Origin: Paludibacteraceae bacterium
GTDB lineage: Bacteria > Bacteroidota > Bacteroidia > Bacteroidales > Paludibacteraceae
Length of the DNA: 64,000 nt
Direction of reading: 5' to 3'
NCBI GenBank assembly: GCA_017478225.1
Contig: JAFVDX010000009.1
Location: 1-64,000, forward strand
Of the stretch, positions 9,662 to 17,597 are shown piece after piece. A program made the position numbers and the translations under genes. The notes beneath the pieces were generated by a model, which was not told the DNA's origin, ran no database searches, and worked only from the letters and a program-made list of their open reading frames with translations. The stretch's first letter is position 1. The number at the start of each line of letters is the position of its first letter.

Positions 9662-10590
9662 ATACGATGAAAAAGTTTTAATAGTATTTTCAACAGAGGG
9701 TTGCGGAAGTAGTCCAACTTGTAATATGTGCATGCCTTGCCGCCAAACTGCATATAGGAAGAAGCGATGCTGGGTTGCATACTACCTTCAAAATCAAATT
9801 TAATATTATTCTCAGATGCAAATTCCATGGCTTTGTATGTTACAAATGCCATGGCTCCTGAATGTTTAAAGTCATTGTCGTATGTTGGGAGCAAATAATA
9901 ACACACTTTTTCATCCCAAATCAAGAACACGGCACTCATCAATTGCCCCAAACTATTTTTTACTGCCAATGCACAGCCGCTATTACGCCTCACTGCTTCA
10001 GACAGCAGACTAATTGCCCATGAGCGATCATAATCTATTTTCTTGCCGCGTTGCGCCAAACAGTGACTATGGAAAGAATAAAATTCATCAACAGAAATTC
10101 GGCATAACTCACCTTCGTGAAATTTTTTTATTTGTCGCTTTTTATTAGATGAGAACAAGTCAATTATATGTTCACTTGCTGGTACTTTTTCAATCTGATA
10201 AGATATTCTTTGTGTAATTTCAAACTTGCGTTTTTGCGCTTCATTAAGCAATTCAGAAGGGAAATAGCCCATAAGTGAGCACCAAGAGACATGATTTAAA
10301 CGACATGTTTTATCAATTTCTAATAAGAGAGTTTCATATATATTTTTAGGTGCATTTTCTGACACATAAATCCATAGAAACTGAGTATGTCGGGGCATTA
10401 TCATCAAACGAAATCCGTATTTTCGACATATCCAATAAGGCATAGCAGCAAGTATATCTCCATGTGCGTTATCAATAACAATGGCATCCCAACCATTTTC
10501 TTGCGTAGCCTTCTCATACCACCAATACTGACTATGAACAGGTATAGACTTAGTATTGCACAACTGTATATATTTTTCTTTATTTGTCAT
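9658..10590 (-). CDS. FemAB-like / GNAT-fold transferase, copy 1
   Basis: A 310-residue protein (ATG 10588-10590; the TTG just upstream is discarded). It matches the FemAB/BioF2-like acetyltransferase type: N-terminal SQYWWYEKA, a central basic helix LFSSNKKRQIKK, then FDFEGSM near the C-terminus. It is a paralogue of the protein at 12565-13506, sharing the WW motif, the SxNKKxQ helix, the SAVFLIWDEKV/SAAFLVWDKRS strand and the FDFxxxM motif. These proteins commonly acylate or add amino acids to sugars or lipid-linked precursors. Its place between a deacetylase and a glycosyltransferase suggests N-acylation of a deacetylated amino sugar, which is an inference. Confidence 0.8.
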   Translation of the reverse strand: MTNKEKYIQLCNTKSIPVHSQYWWYEKATQENGWDAIVIDNAHGDILAAMPYWICRKYGFRLMIMPRHTQFLWIYVSENAPKNIYETLLLEIDKTCRLNHVSWCSLMGYFPSELLNEAQKRKFEITQRISYQIEKVPASEHIIDLFSSNKKRQIKKFHEGELCRISVDEFYSFHSHCLAQRGKKIDYDRSWAISLLSEAVRRNSGCALAVKNSLGQLMSAVFLIWDEKVCYYLLPTYDNDFKHSGAMAFVTYKAMEFASENNIKFDFEGSMQPSIASSYMQFGGKACTYYKLDYFRNPLLKILLKLFHRI

Positions 10591-11509
10591 CAATTTGTTG
10601 GTGAATATACTCTCTGAAGTATTCTCCTTTAATAATATCTTTAGCCGAGGAATTTGTATTTTCCATCCATATTCTATTATAAAAATTTGGAATATCTCTT
10701 CTTAGATTGGCTGTTCCAAAAACTGCATTATGAGTATTAGTTTCTTGTATTATTCTCTCTTTTGATAAATTTTCCTGGCCAAATGGGAAAGCAAACAGAT
10801 TACTATCGGAGATATTATTTTTTAGCAGAAAAGCATCAGATTCCGATGTCTGAATCAATTGTTCTTTTATACTAATTTTATCATAATGCGGGTGATTTTT
10901 ACTATGACTGCCAAAATCCCAACCATGATTTTTAAGTTCATTTAACTGATATAAATCCATATATGGTTTATAGTCACTCATTACCTTGTCAAAATCAATT
11001 TTTAAGCATAATGCCAACTGATTTAACATATCTTTTGTTTCAAAAGTTATGGAATTGATTTTAGGGATGAGTTGGGAGTAGCCACTGTTTTTAGCAACAC
11101 CAAGCAAATATGCAGCCTTATAGCGATAGAACATATCATTATTCCCGATGAAATCGCTATTTATAAAGCACAGGGCAGGTATATTCCGCTGTTTAAGAAT
11201 AGGGAAAATCACATCATATACCTCTCTTAATCCATCATCAAAACTCAAGCAAAATGCAGGAGTTTGATTATTCTCACATTCATCTATTTCTGTCCATTTG
11301 ATAGGTTTGAAGTTATCCTGCAACCAATCTAAATCTCGCTGAAATTCATCGATGGTTTTCACTTTGTACAATGGACTAACAAAAGGCTGATAAGCATCTG
11401 AAACAAGGTGATAGTATGGGCATACAACATATTTCTTTGTCATCTCCTGGAGTTTGGACAAAGAAAACAATTTATCATATCTTGCTAATTTATATAAACT
11501 ACTTCGCAT
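10580..11509 (-). CDS. Polysaccharide deacetylase (NodB domain, CE4)
   Basis: With the ATG at 11507-11509 it has 309 residues and overlaps the aroC end by 11 bp; the frame is open further upstream but only inside aroC. The NodB motifs are present: SFDDG at 89-93 (motif 1) and GSHSKNHPH at 200-208 (motif 2, metal-binding histidines). No clear signal peptide, so it may act on a cytoplasmic-side lipid-linked glycan. It would remove an acetyl group from an N-acetylated sugar, consistent with the glycosyltransferase, FemAB-like transferase and flippase that follow. Confidence 0.9.
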   Translation of the reverse strand: MRSSLYKLARYDKLFSLSKLQEMTKKYVVCPYYHLVSDAYQPFVSPLYKVKTIDEFQRDLDWLQDNFKPIKWTEIDECENNQTPAFCLSFDDGLREVYDVIFPILKQRNIPALCFINSDFIGNNDMFYRYKAAYLLGVAKNSGYSQLIPKINSITFETKDMLNQLALCLKIDFDKVMSDYKPYMDLYQLNELKNHGWDFGSHSKNHPHYDKISIKEQLIQTSESDAFLLKNNISDSNLFAFPFGQENLSKERIIQETNTHNAVFGTANLRRDIPNFYNRIWMENTNSSAKDIIKGEYFREYIHQQIDDK

Positions 11510-12476
11510 AACAAGAACGAGAGATATTTTCCAACAATAAATCAGCAATTGTTATTGCAGCCATAGACTCTACAATGACAGGCGCACGAAGGGCGAGGCA
11601 CACATCATGCCTCCCACGAATCGATATATCGACAGATTTGCCGTTTTCATCGATAGTTCTCTGAGCAATCGAAATGCTGGGCGTAGGTTTGAAAACGCAG
11701 CGGAAGGTAAAATCTGTTCCATCGCTTATTCCGCCTAAAGCGCCTCCACTCATATTATTTATTTCACTACCTCTTTTATTAACCAAACTGAACCCACTGC
11801 CGTACTCAAACCCTTTGCAAGCGTTGATTGACATGATAGAATATGACAACCTTGCAGGCAACTTATCAAAAATGGGCTCACCTATACCTATTTTCATTCC
11901 ATGAATTACACATTCAACAATACCTCCAATGCTGTCACCTTTTTCTTGCAAATCTTTAAGAATATCAGCAAAGCGATTTCTATCGATTTCATCGCCTATT
12001 TGAATTACTTTAGCATTTACGCTTATATTATATTTTGCGAGTAATTGTTTAGCAATACTGCCTGCCACCACTCGCGCAGCAGTTTCTCTTGCCGATGCTC
12101 TACCGCCGCCACGCCAGTCTCTAATTCCATATTTTGCTTGATAAGTAAAATCAGCATGAGCAGGCCTGAAGATATTTTTAATTTTCTCATAATCCTCAGC
12201 ATGCGCCGATTGATTTTTAATAAAAAATGCGATTGGCGAGCCTAAGGTAATATCATCTTTAATGCCTGATAGCCAACACACTTGGTCTTCTTCTGTTTTT
12301 GCCCTCATAGATACTCCATAAGGCAAGTCTTTTCCTGCCCGTCGTTGTAGTTCACTACGGATTTGCTCCATGTCTAATTTCAACCCGGCAGGGCAGCCAT
12401 CAACAACTCCTCCCACAGCCACTCCGTGAGATTCACCAAAATCTGTAAAACTAAAAATTCTGCCAATAGTATTCAT
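11499..12476 (-). CDS. aroC: Chorismate synthase
   Basis: A 325-residue enzyme of the last shikimate step (EPSP to chorismate, FMN-dependent). Seen motifs: FGESHG at 13-18, HADFTYQAKYGIRDWRGGGRASARET at about 104-130, GEPIFDKL, MSINACKGFEYGSGF and GRHDVCLALRAPVIVE. It is shorter than usual (about 350-360): the segment before the NHxGG motif is compact and that motif reads NNMSGGALGG, and the N-terminal RRRPGxS motif reads RRAGKDLPYG. The ATG at 12474-12476 is chosen because an upstream in-frame TTG lies inside the promoter -7 box. It heads the surface-glycan operon. Confidence 0.94.
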   Translation of the reverse strand: MNTIGRIFSFTDFGESHGVAVGGVVDGCPAGLKLDMEQIRSELQRRAGKDLPYGVSMRAKTEEDQVCWLSGIKDDITLGSPIAFFIKNQSAHAEDYEKIKNIFRPAHADFTYQAKYGIRDWRGGGRASARETAARVVAGSIAKQLLAKYNISVNAKVIQIGDEIDRNRFADILKDLQEKGDSIGGIVECVIHGMKIGIGEPIFDKLPARLSYSIMSINACKGFEYGSGFSLVNKRGSEINNMSGGALGGISDGTDFTFRCVFKPTPSISIAQRTIDENGKSVDISIRGRHDVCLALRAPVIVESMAAITIADLLLENISRSCYAK

Positions 12477-12485
12477 AATTGGCGG

Positions 12486-12517
12486 CAAAAGTACAGATTT
12501 TTCCGCATATTTGCAAG
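12486..12517 (-). promoter_or_regulatory. aroC operon promoter
   Basis: Minus strand -7 box TACTTTTG (12486-12493), 20-bp spacer and a -33 CTTG (12514-12517). The -7 box ends only 9 bp before the aroC ATG, so the leader should be very short. The -33 box directly abuts the -33 box of the divergent promoter. Confidence 0.75.
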
Positions 12518-12541
12518 AATGAATAAAAAGGCGTAACTTTG
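12510..12541 (+). promoter_or_regulatory. Promoter of the FemAB-2 / helicase / rnr / aroB series
   Basis: Plus strand -33 TTTG (12510-12513), 20-bp spacer and -7 TAACTTTG (12534-12541), 23 bp before the ATG at 12565. It is back to back with the aroC promoter. Confidence 0.85.
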
Positions 12542-12564
12542 CACACTAAATAAATCCACAGACA

Positions 12565-13506
12565 ATGGAAGAGATTGTAAACAAAAAAGAAAAATGGTTA
12601 AAAGCCATAGAACAATACCCGGACATACCAATTTTTATGCATAATTGGTGGATGGATGCAGTTAGTGCCGGCAAGCAATGGGATATGCTGATGTCGCTTG
12701 ACAAAAATGGTGAAGTAAGAGCTGCCATGCCATATATGTACAATAAAAAATGGGGGATGAAGTATATCTCCACGCCTGCACATACACTTTATGGAGGTAT
12801 ATGGCTCAGATGGGATATAAAAGAAAATCTTATGCTCGTCAAACAAGTATGCGAAGATTTTGCCAAGCAACTAAAAGAACTGAAATTAGCATACTATAGT
12901 CAACTTTACACGATTGGCTCGCCTTGTGCTGACATAATGAAAAGTCTTGGATTTAGGGTAAAGCAAAAAACAGCATATAGGATAGAAGACTTAAACAACT
13001 TGAACGACTTACTAAACTCTTTTTCAAAAAATAAGAAAAAACAACTTCAGAAAGCGCTCGCATTGAATGTTAGCAACAATATCTCATCTGAAGATTTCTA
13101 TGTATTTCTTTCTGAAAATGCAGAAAAGAAAGGCAAGAAAACAGATATTACGAGAGAAGACTTTTTGGTTCTATACAACAAGGCCATCAGAAATGAGCAA
13201 GGACAATTATTGAGTATAACCGACCAACAAGGCAACACCTTATCCGCAGCATTTTTAGTTTGGGACAAACGCTCACTCTACTTACTAAAACAAAGCACTG
13301 CCATTGATGCGAAATCATCAGGTGCAGGTGAACTACTTGTATGGGAAGCCATAAAAGAGGCAGAGAAAAGAAAATTACAATTTGATTTCTGCATGACCGA
13401 CAAAGACGATTGCAAACAATTTATGGCTAATAATACCACCTTCACAAACATTAGCAAATATTACAATTTTCTCTTCTTCTTTACTAAATTATTCAACAAA
13501 ATCTAA
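12565..13506 (+). CDS. FemAB-like / GNAT-fold transferase, copy 2
   Basis: A 313-residue paralogue of the protein at 9658-10590. Shared features are the HNWWMDAV / SQYWWYEK start, RAAMPYMYNKKWGMK against LAAMPYWICRKYGFR, the basic helix SKNKKKQLQKA, the SAAFLVWDKRS strand and the FDFCMTD motif. No signal peptide or membrane helix, so it is cytoplasmic. It probably transfers an acyl or aminoacyl group to a small molecule or lipid-linked sugar; the substrate is unknown. It is first in a plus-strand series with a DEAD-box helicase 15 bp downstream. Confidence 0.8.
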   Translation: MEEIVNKKEKWLKAIEQYPDIPIFMHNWWMDAVSAGKQWDMLMSLDKNGEVRAAMPYMYNKKWGMKYISTPAHTLYGGIWLRWDIKENLMLVKQVCEDFAKQLKELKLAYYSQLYTIGSPCADIMKSLGFRVKQKTAYRIEDLNNLNDLLNSFSKNKKKQLQKALALNVSNNISSEDFYVFLSENAEKKGKKTDITREDFLVLYNKAIRNEQGQLLSITDQQGNTLSAAFLVWDKRSLYLLKQSTAIDAKSSGAGELLVWEAIKEAEKRKLQFDFCMTDKDDCKQFMANNTTFTNISKYYNFLFFFTKLFNKI

Positions 13507-13521
13507 TCACTTTATATCAGC

Positions 13522-14754
13522 GTGTACTTTGACGAACTCCCAATAGAAGATGAATTATTAGATGGCTTGGATGCTATGAACTTTACGGAATGTACTCCAG
13601 TACAAGAAAAAGCCATTCCTGCCATCCTTTCCGGAAAAGATGTAATTGCTTGTGCACAGACCGGCACCGGTAAGACCGCTGCATACATACTTCCACTGCT
13701 TAATAATTTACTCACTGACAATCACAATCCCAATCACATCAATGCTCTTATAATGGCTCCAACGAGGGAACTTGCACAACAAATCGATCAACAGATGGAA
13801 GGGTTCTCTTATTTTCTACCATTTTCATCAGTGGCAGTGTATGGAGGCAACGATGCCAATGTTTGGGATATTCAAAAAAAGGGTTTAAGCAAAGGAGCAG
13901 ATATTGTAATAGCCACTCCGGGACGATTGCTCTCGCTAATGAATGTATATGATGTGGATTTTTCGGGAATCAGATATTTTATTTTAGACGAGGCTGATAG
14001 GATGTTAGACATGGGGTTCTTCGATGATATACTAAAAATAGTAACACGCCTACCCAAACAACGACAGACCATCATGTTTTCCGCCACCATGCCAAAGCAG
14101 TTACGAACACTTGCAAAAGGATTTATGCATGAGCCCAAAGAGATAAACATCGCCATTTCACGCCCACCGGAAAGTATATTGCAACAAGCACTTATATGTT
14201 ATGACAATCAGAAACTTCCTTTTTTGGAACATTTGCTTAAAGATAAAGCACTAAAGAAAGTTATATTATTTGTAGGCAAAAAAGCAAATGTAAAAGAGGT
14301 TTATGCTTTTTTACGGAAATTAGGTATTTGTGCCCGTCAAATGCATTCTGACTTAACTCAGAAAGAGCGTGATGAAGTAATGCTTGATTTCAGAAATGGA
14401 AAAGTAGATGTACTTGTGGCAACAGATATAGTTGCTCGAGGAATAGATATAGAAGATATTCCGTTGGTTATTAACTACGATGTACCACGAGATGCGGAAG
14501 ATTATGTTCACAGAATTGGCAGAACGGCAAGAGCAGAAAACAGCGGAAGAGCGATTACATTAGTGAATGAAAAAGATCAATTATATTTCAAAAAGATAGA
14601 AACTTTTCTACAAAAAGATATAGAAAAAATATCGATGCCATCTGAACTTGGAGGAACACCTTTATACGCACCTAAAAGCAAATCTAAGTTCAGAATAAAT
14701 AAACCCAAACGAAAAACACGCAAAAGATATTATGCGCAGAAAAATAATAAATAA
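13522..14754 (+). CDS. DEAD-box RNA helicase (RhlE-like)
   Basis: A 410-residue protein starting at GTG (13522-13524). All helicase motifs are present: Q motif with FTECTPVQ at 21-28, Walker A AQTGTGKT at 45-52, PTRELA at 80-85, DEAD at 156-159, SAT at 187-189 and HRIGRTAR at 330-337. A short basic tail (about 385-410) should bind RNA. It unwinds short RNA duplexes in ribosome assembly or RNA decay. Its end overlaps the RNase R start by 23 bp, so the two are translationally coupled and likely work together in RNA turnover. Confidence 0.95.
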   Translation: MYFDELPIEDELLDGLDAMNFTECTPVQEKAIPAILSGKDVIACAQTGTGKTAAYILPLLNNLLTDNHNPNHINALIMAPTRELAQQIDQQMEGFSYFLPFSSVAVYGGNDANVWDIQKKGLSKGADIVIATPGRLLSLMNVYDVDFSGIRYFILDEADRMLDMGFFDDILKIVTRLPKQRQTIMFSATMPKQLRTLAKGFMHEPKEINIAISRPPESILQQALICYDNQKLPFLEHLLKDKALKKVILFVGKKANVKEVYAFLRKLGICARQMHSDLTQKERDEVMLDFRNGKVDVLVATDIVARGIDIEDIPLVINYDVPRDAEDYVHRIGRTARAENSGRAITLVNEKDQLYFKKIETFLQKDIEKISMPSELGGTPLYAPKSKSKFRINKPKRKTRKRYYAQKNNK

Positions 14755-16525
14755 AAATACCGATAAAATCGCGTCGTTAGAGCGAGATACTTTTGTGGGC
14801 ATAGTGGAATATGCTCGCCGAGGGGCGTATGTGGTAACAGACCATAAGATTCTGAAAAATGATATTTTTGTTCCCGACCACTTATTACACCATGCACGCA
14901 ACGGACAAAAAGTATTGGTAAAACTAACAAAATGGAAGAAATATAGCAGATATCCTGACGGAGAAGTAATTGACATACTCGGAAATATCGGTGAAAACGA
15001 TACAGAGATGCATGCAATATTAGCAGAATATGGTCTGCCGTATTCTTACCCCGAACAATTAGAAAATGAGGCCGACAAAATAAAGGCAAATATAGAAGAT
15101 GAGGTTTATAAACGCAAGGATATGCGCGATGTAACTACATTTACAATTGACCCTGCCGATGCGAAAGACTTTGATGATGCTCTCTCAATAAGAACTCTTG
15201 ATTGTTCTGATTCAAAACAATCAGACAATAAAACCATATATGAAGTAGGCGTTCATATTGCTGATGTTACCTATTATGTTCAGCCACAATCAGAACTTGA
15301 CAAAGAAGCATACGAACGAGGCACATCAGTGTATTTAGTTGATCGCACCATTCCTATGCTTCCTGAACACTTAAGCAATGATATCTGCTCTTTGCGTCCT
15401 AATGAAGACAAACTATGTTTTTCTGTTATCTTTCAATTAGATGAGCAGGCGCATGTAATAAAATATGATATCAAGCGCACTGTGATTTGTTCGAACAGAA
15501 GATTTACATACGAAGAAGCACAAGAAAGGATTGCAAATGGGAGCGGGGACTTTTCTGCTGAACTAAAGACTCTCAATTCTCTTGCTCAGCATCTTCGCAA
15601 ACGCAGATTTGAACATGGATCTATAAATTTTGAACGCGAAGAAGTACGATTCTCACTTGACGAAGACGGCAAGCCCGTATCTGTATATTTTACAGAACCT
15701 AAAGATGCTAATTTCCTAATAGAGGAATTTATGCTTCTTGCTAATAAGACAGTAGCAGAATTGATAGGTAAAAACAATAATTCTAAGAACTCTGCCGCAA
15801 GGACTTTTGTTTATCGTGTTCACGATGTACCGGACCCAGACAAACTCCAAGATTTAAACGGATTTATCAAGAAATTTGGCTACAATCTTAAAGGGGCGGA
15901 GAAAAAACAATCCACTGCAAAAAATATAAATAAATTATTAAGCGATGTAAAAGGTAAGCCGGAACAAAACCTGATAGAAACGCTTACCGTTCGCTCAATG
16001 GCTAAAGCAATTTATTCTACAGATAATATCGGGCATTATGGTCTGGCTTTCCCCTACTACACTCATTTTACATCACCTATACGCCGTTATCCTGATATGA
16101 TGGTTCACCGCCTACTAAGTAAATATCTTAAGGGGGGAGCAAATGCAGGGAAAGACGAGTATGAAGACCGATGCAAACACTGTTCTGACAAAGAACGGTT
16201 GGCGGCAGAAGCGGAGAGGGCGTCTATTAAGTATAAACAAGTAGAGTTTATGCAAGACCAAATAGGAAAAGTATTTGAGGGAATAATAAGTGGAGTAACT
16301 GAATGGGGAGTATATGTTGAAATTACAGAAAACAAATGCGAAGGTCTTATACCTATGCGTGAACTAAATTCTGACGACTATTTTATCTTTAACGAAAAAG
16401 AATATTGTATTGAAGGTATGCAAACAGGAAAACGCTTTACTTTAGGAGATAAAGTAATAGTAAAGGTTCTCTCCGCTGACCTACAAAAACGACAACTTGA
16501 TTTTGGACTTCTAAATGCAAACTAA
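14732..16525 (+). CDS. rnr: Ribonuclease R (RNB family exoribonuclease), short N-terminus
   Basis: A 597-residue 3'-5' exoribonuclease. The RNB catalytic motif IDPADAKDFDDA lies at 139-150, with Asp140, Asp146, Asp148 and Asp149 as the expected metal-binding and catalytic residues. A cold-shock-like domain precedes it (about 20-85) and an S1 domain ends the protein (about 508-595, IISGVTEWGVYVEI). Most RNase R proteins are about 700-800 residues; here the N-terminal helix-turn-helix and first part of the cold-shock region are missing. The ATG at 14732 lies inside the helicase gene, and upstream sequence in this frame is coding for the helicase in another frame. It overlaps aroB by 11 bp. Confidence 0.93.
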   Translation: MRRKIINKNTDKIASLERDTFVGIVEYARRGAYVVTDHKILKNDIFVPDHLLHHARNGQKVLVKLTKWKKYSRYPDGEVIDILGNIGENDTEMHAILAEYGLPYSYPEQLENEADKIKANIEDEVYKRKDMRDVTTFTIDPADAKDFDDALSIRTLDCSDSKQSDNKTIYEVGVHIADVTYYVQPQSELDKEAYERGTSVYLVDRTIPMLPEHLSNDICSLRPNEDKLCFSVIFQLDEQAHVIKYDIKRTVICSNRRFTYEEAQERIANGSGDFSAELKTLNSLAQHLRKRRFEHGSINFEREEVRFSLDEDGKPVSVYFTEPKDANFLIEEFMLLANKTVAELIGKNNNSKNSAARTFVYRVHDVPDPDKLQDLNGFIKKFGYNLKGAEKKQSTAKNINKLLSDVKGKPEQNLIETLTVRSMAKAIYSTDNIGHYGLAFPYYTHFTSPIRRYPDMMVHRLLSKYLKGGANAGKDEYEDRCKHCSDKERLAAEAERASIKYKQVEFMQDQIGKVFEGIISGVTEWGVYVEITENKCEGLIPMRELNSDDYFIFNEKEYCIEGMQTGKRFTLGDKVIVKVLSADLQKRQLDFGLLNAN

Positions 16526-17558
16526 CGACATAGACATAGAATTAAGATATCTGCTATGCAAATATGGCAAAGAGCAGATATATGTTTTGACCGATGAAAA
16601 CACCAAAAACCATTGTTTGCCTCTACTTCTCAACTCAATTCAAATTGACGATAAGCATATAATGGTTTTGCCTTCCGGTGAAGAACATAAAAACTTGCAG
16701 ACGACATGTCTTATTTGGGATTTCTTACAAACCGGTGGTGCTACGCGCAAGAGTCTGCTTGTATGCCTTGGAGGCGGAGTAATAACCGATATGGGTGGTT
16801 TTGCTGCTTCTACATTCAAAAGAGGAATAAATTATGTAAATATCCCAACTACATTGCTTTCGGCCGTGGATGCAGCAACAGGAGGAAAAACCGGCATCGA
16901 CTATAACGGATTGAAAAATCAAATAGGATTGTTTTCAATGCCTGTAAAAACAATTATCTATACACCGTTTTTCCAGACCCTACCACACGAGCAGTTCCTT
17001 TCAGGATGGGCTGAGATGCTTAAGCATGCACTTATTGCATCACCATTAGAACTAATAAACATCCTTGCCTTTAACCTCGATGAAATCGACTATTCTCGCT
17101 TGGCAGAATTGGTTAATAGGAGCAATACCATAAAAGAATATATAGTAGAACAAGATCCCGAAGAGAAAGGACTTCGCAAAACACTTAATTTCGGTCATAC
17201 TATCGGACATGCTTTAGAAGAATACTCACTTTATAAACCAGACAAGCAACCTATGCTACACGGATATGCAGTTATGTATGGTATGGTAGCAGAATTATAC
17301 ATATCTGTCGAAAAATTAGGGTTTCCACAAAAAACACTTACTGACATCACTCATCTGATGATAGAAAATTACGGGAAACCTATTTGTTCTTGCAAAGATT
17401 ATGACAAACTCATTGAATTAATGAGACATGACAAGAAAAATACAAGTGCTGATTGTATCTCATTTACCTTACTCAAAAATGTAGGCAATGCAAGAATAGA
17501 CCAAATAGTAAAAGAACAAGAAATAAAAGAAGCACTTGATTTCCTTTTTAATTTGTAA
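16515..17558 (+). CDS. aroB: 3-dehydroquinate synthase
   Basis: A 347-residue enzyme of the second shikimate step (DAHP to 3-dehydroquinate, NAD- and metal-dependent). The NAD-binding GGGVITD (86-92), the PTTLLSAVDAATGGKTG region (111-127), SGWAEMLKHA with Glu167 and NFGHTIGHALEE with His228 and His232, plus His249, match the family; a Glu and two His bind the metal. It overlaps the end of rnr by 11 bp. With aroC divergent some 5 kb away, two shikimate genes sit at either side of the FemAB pair. Confidence 0.96.
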   Translation: MQTNDIDIELRYLLCKYGKEQIYVLTDENTKNHCLPLLLNSIQIDDKHIMVLPSGEEHKNLQTTCLIWDFLQTGGATRKSLLVCLGGGVITDMGGFAASTFKRGINYVNIPTTLLSAVDAATGGKTGIDYNGLKNQIGLFSMPVKTIIYTPFFQTLPHEQFLSGWAEMLKHALIASPLELINILAFNLDEIDYSRLAELVNRSNTIKEYIVEQDPEEKGLRKTLNFGHTIGHALEEYSLYKPDKQPMLHGYAVMYGMVAELYISVEKLGFPQKTLTDITHLMIENYGKPICSCKDYDKLIELMRHDKKNTSADCISFTLLKNVGNARIDQIVKEQEIKEALDFLFNL

Positions 17559-17597
17559 ACGAACTAAATCATATAATTTAACTAAAATCATTTTATC

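Noticed and set aside
9662..9733. 24-codon extension of the glycosyltransferase
   Set aside because: It lies inside the upstream gene; the ATGA overlap and GT4-type start at 9661 are more likely.
12477..12488. TTG start extending aroC by four codons
   Set aside because: The TTG lies in the -7 box TACTTTTG of the promoter; the ATG at 12476 fits the family N-terminus MNTIGRIF.
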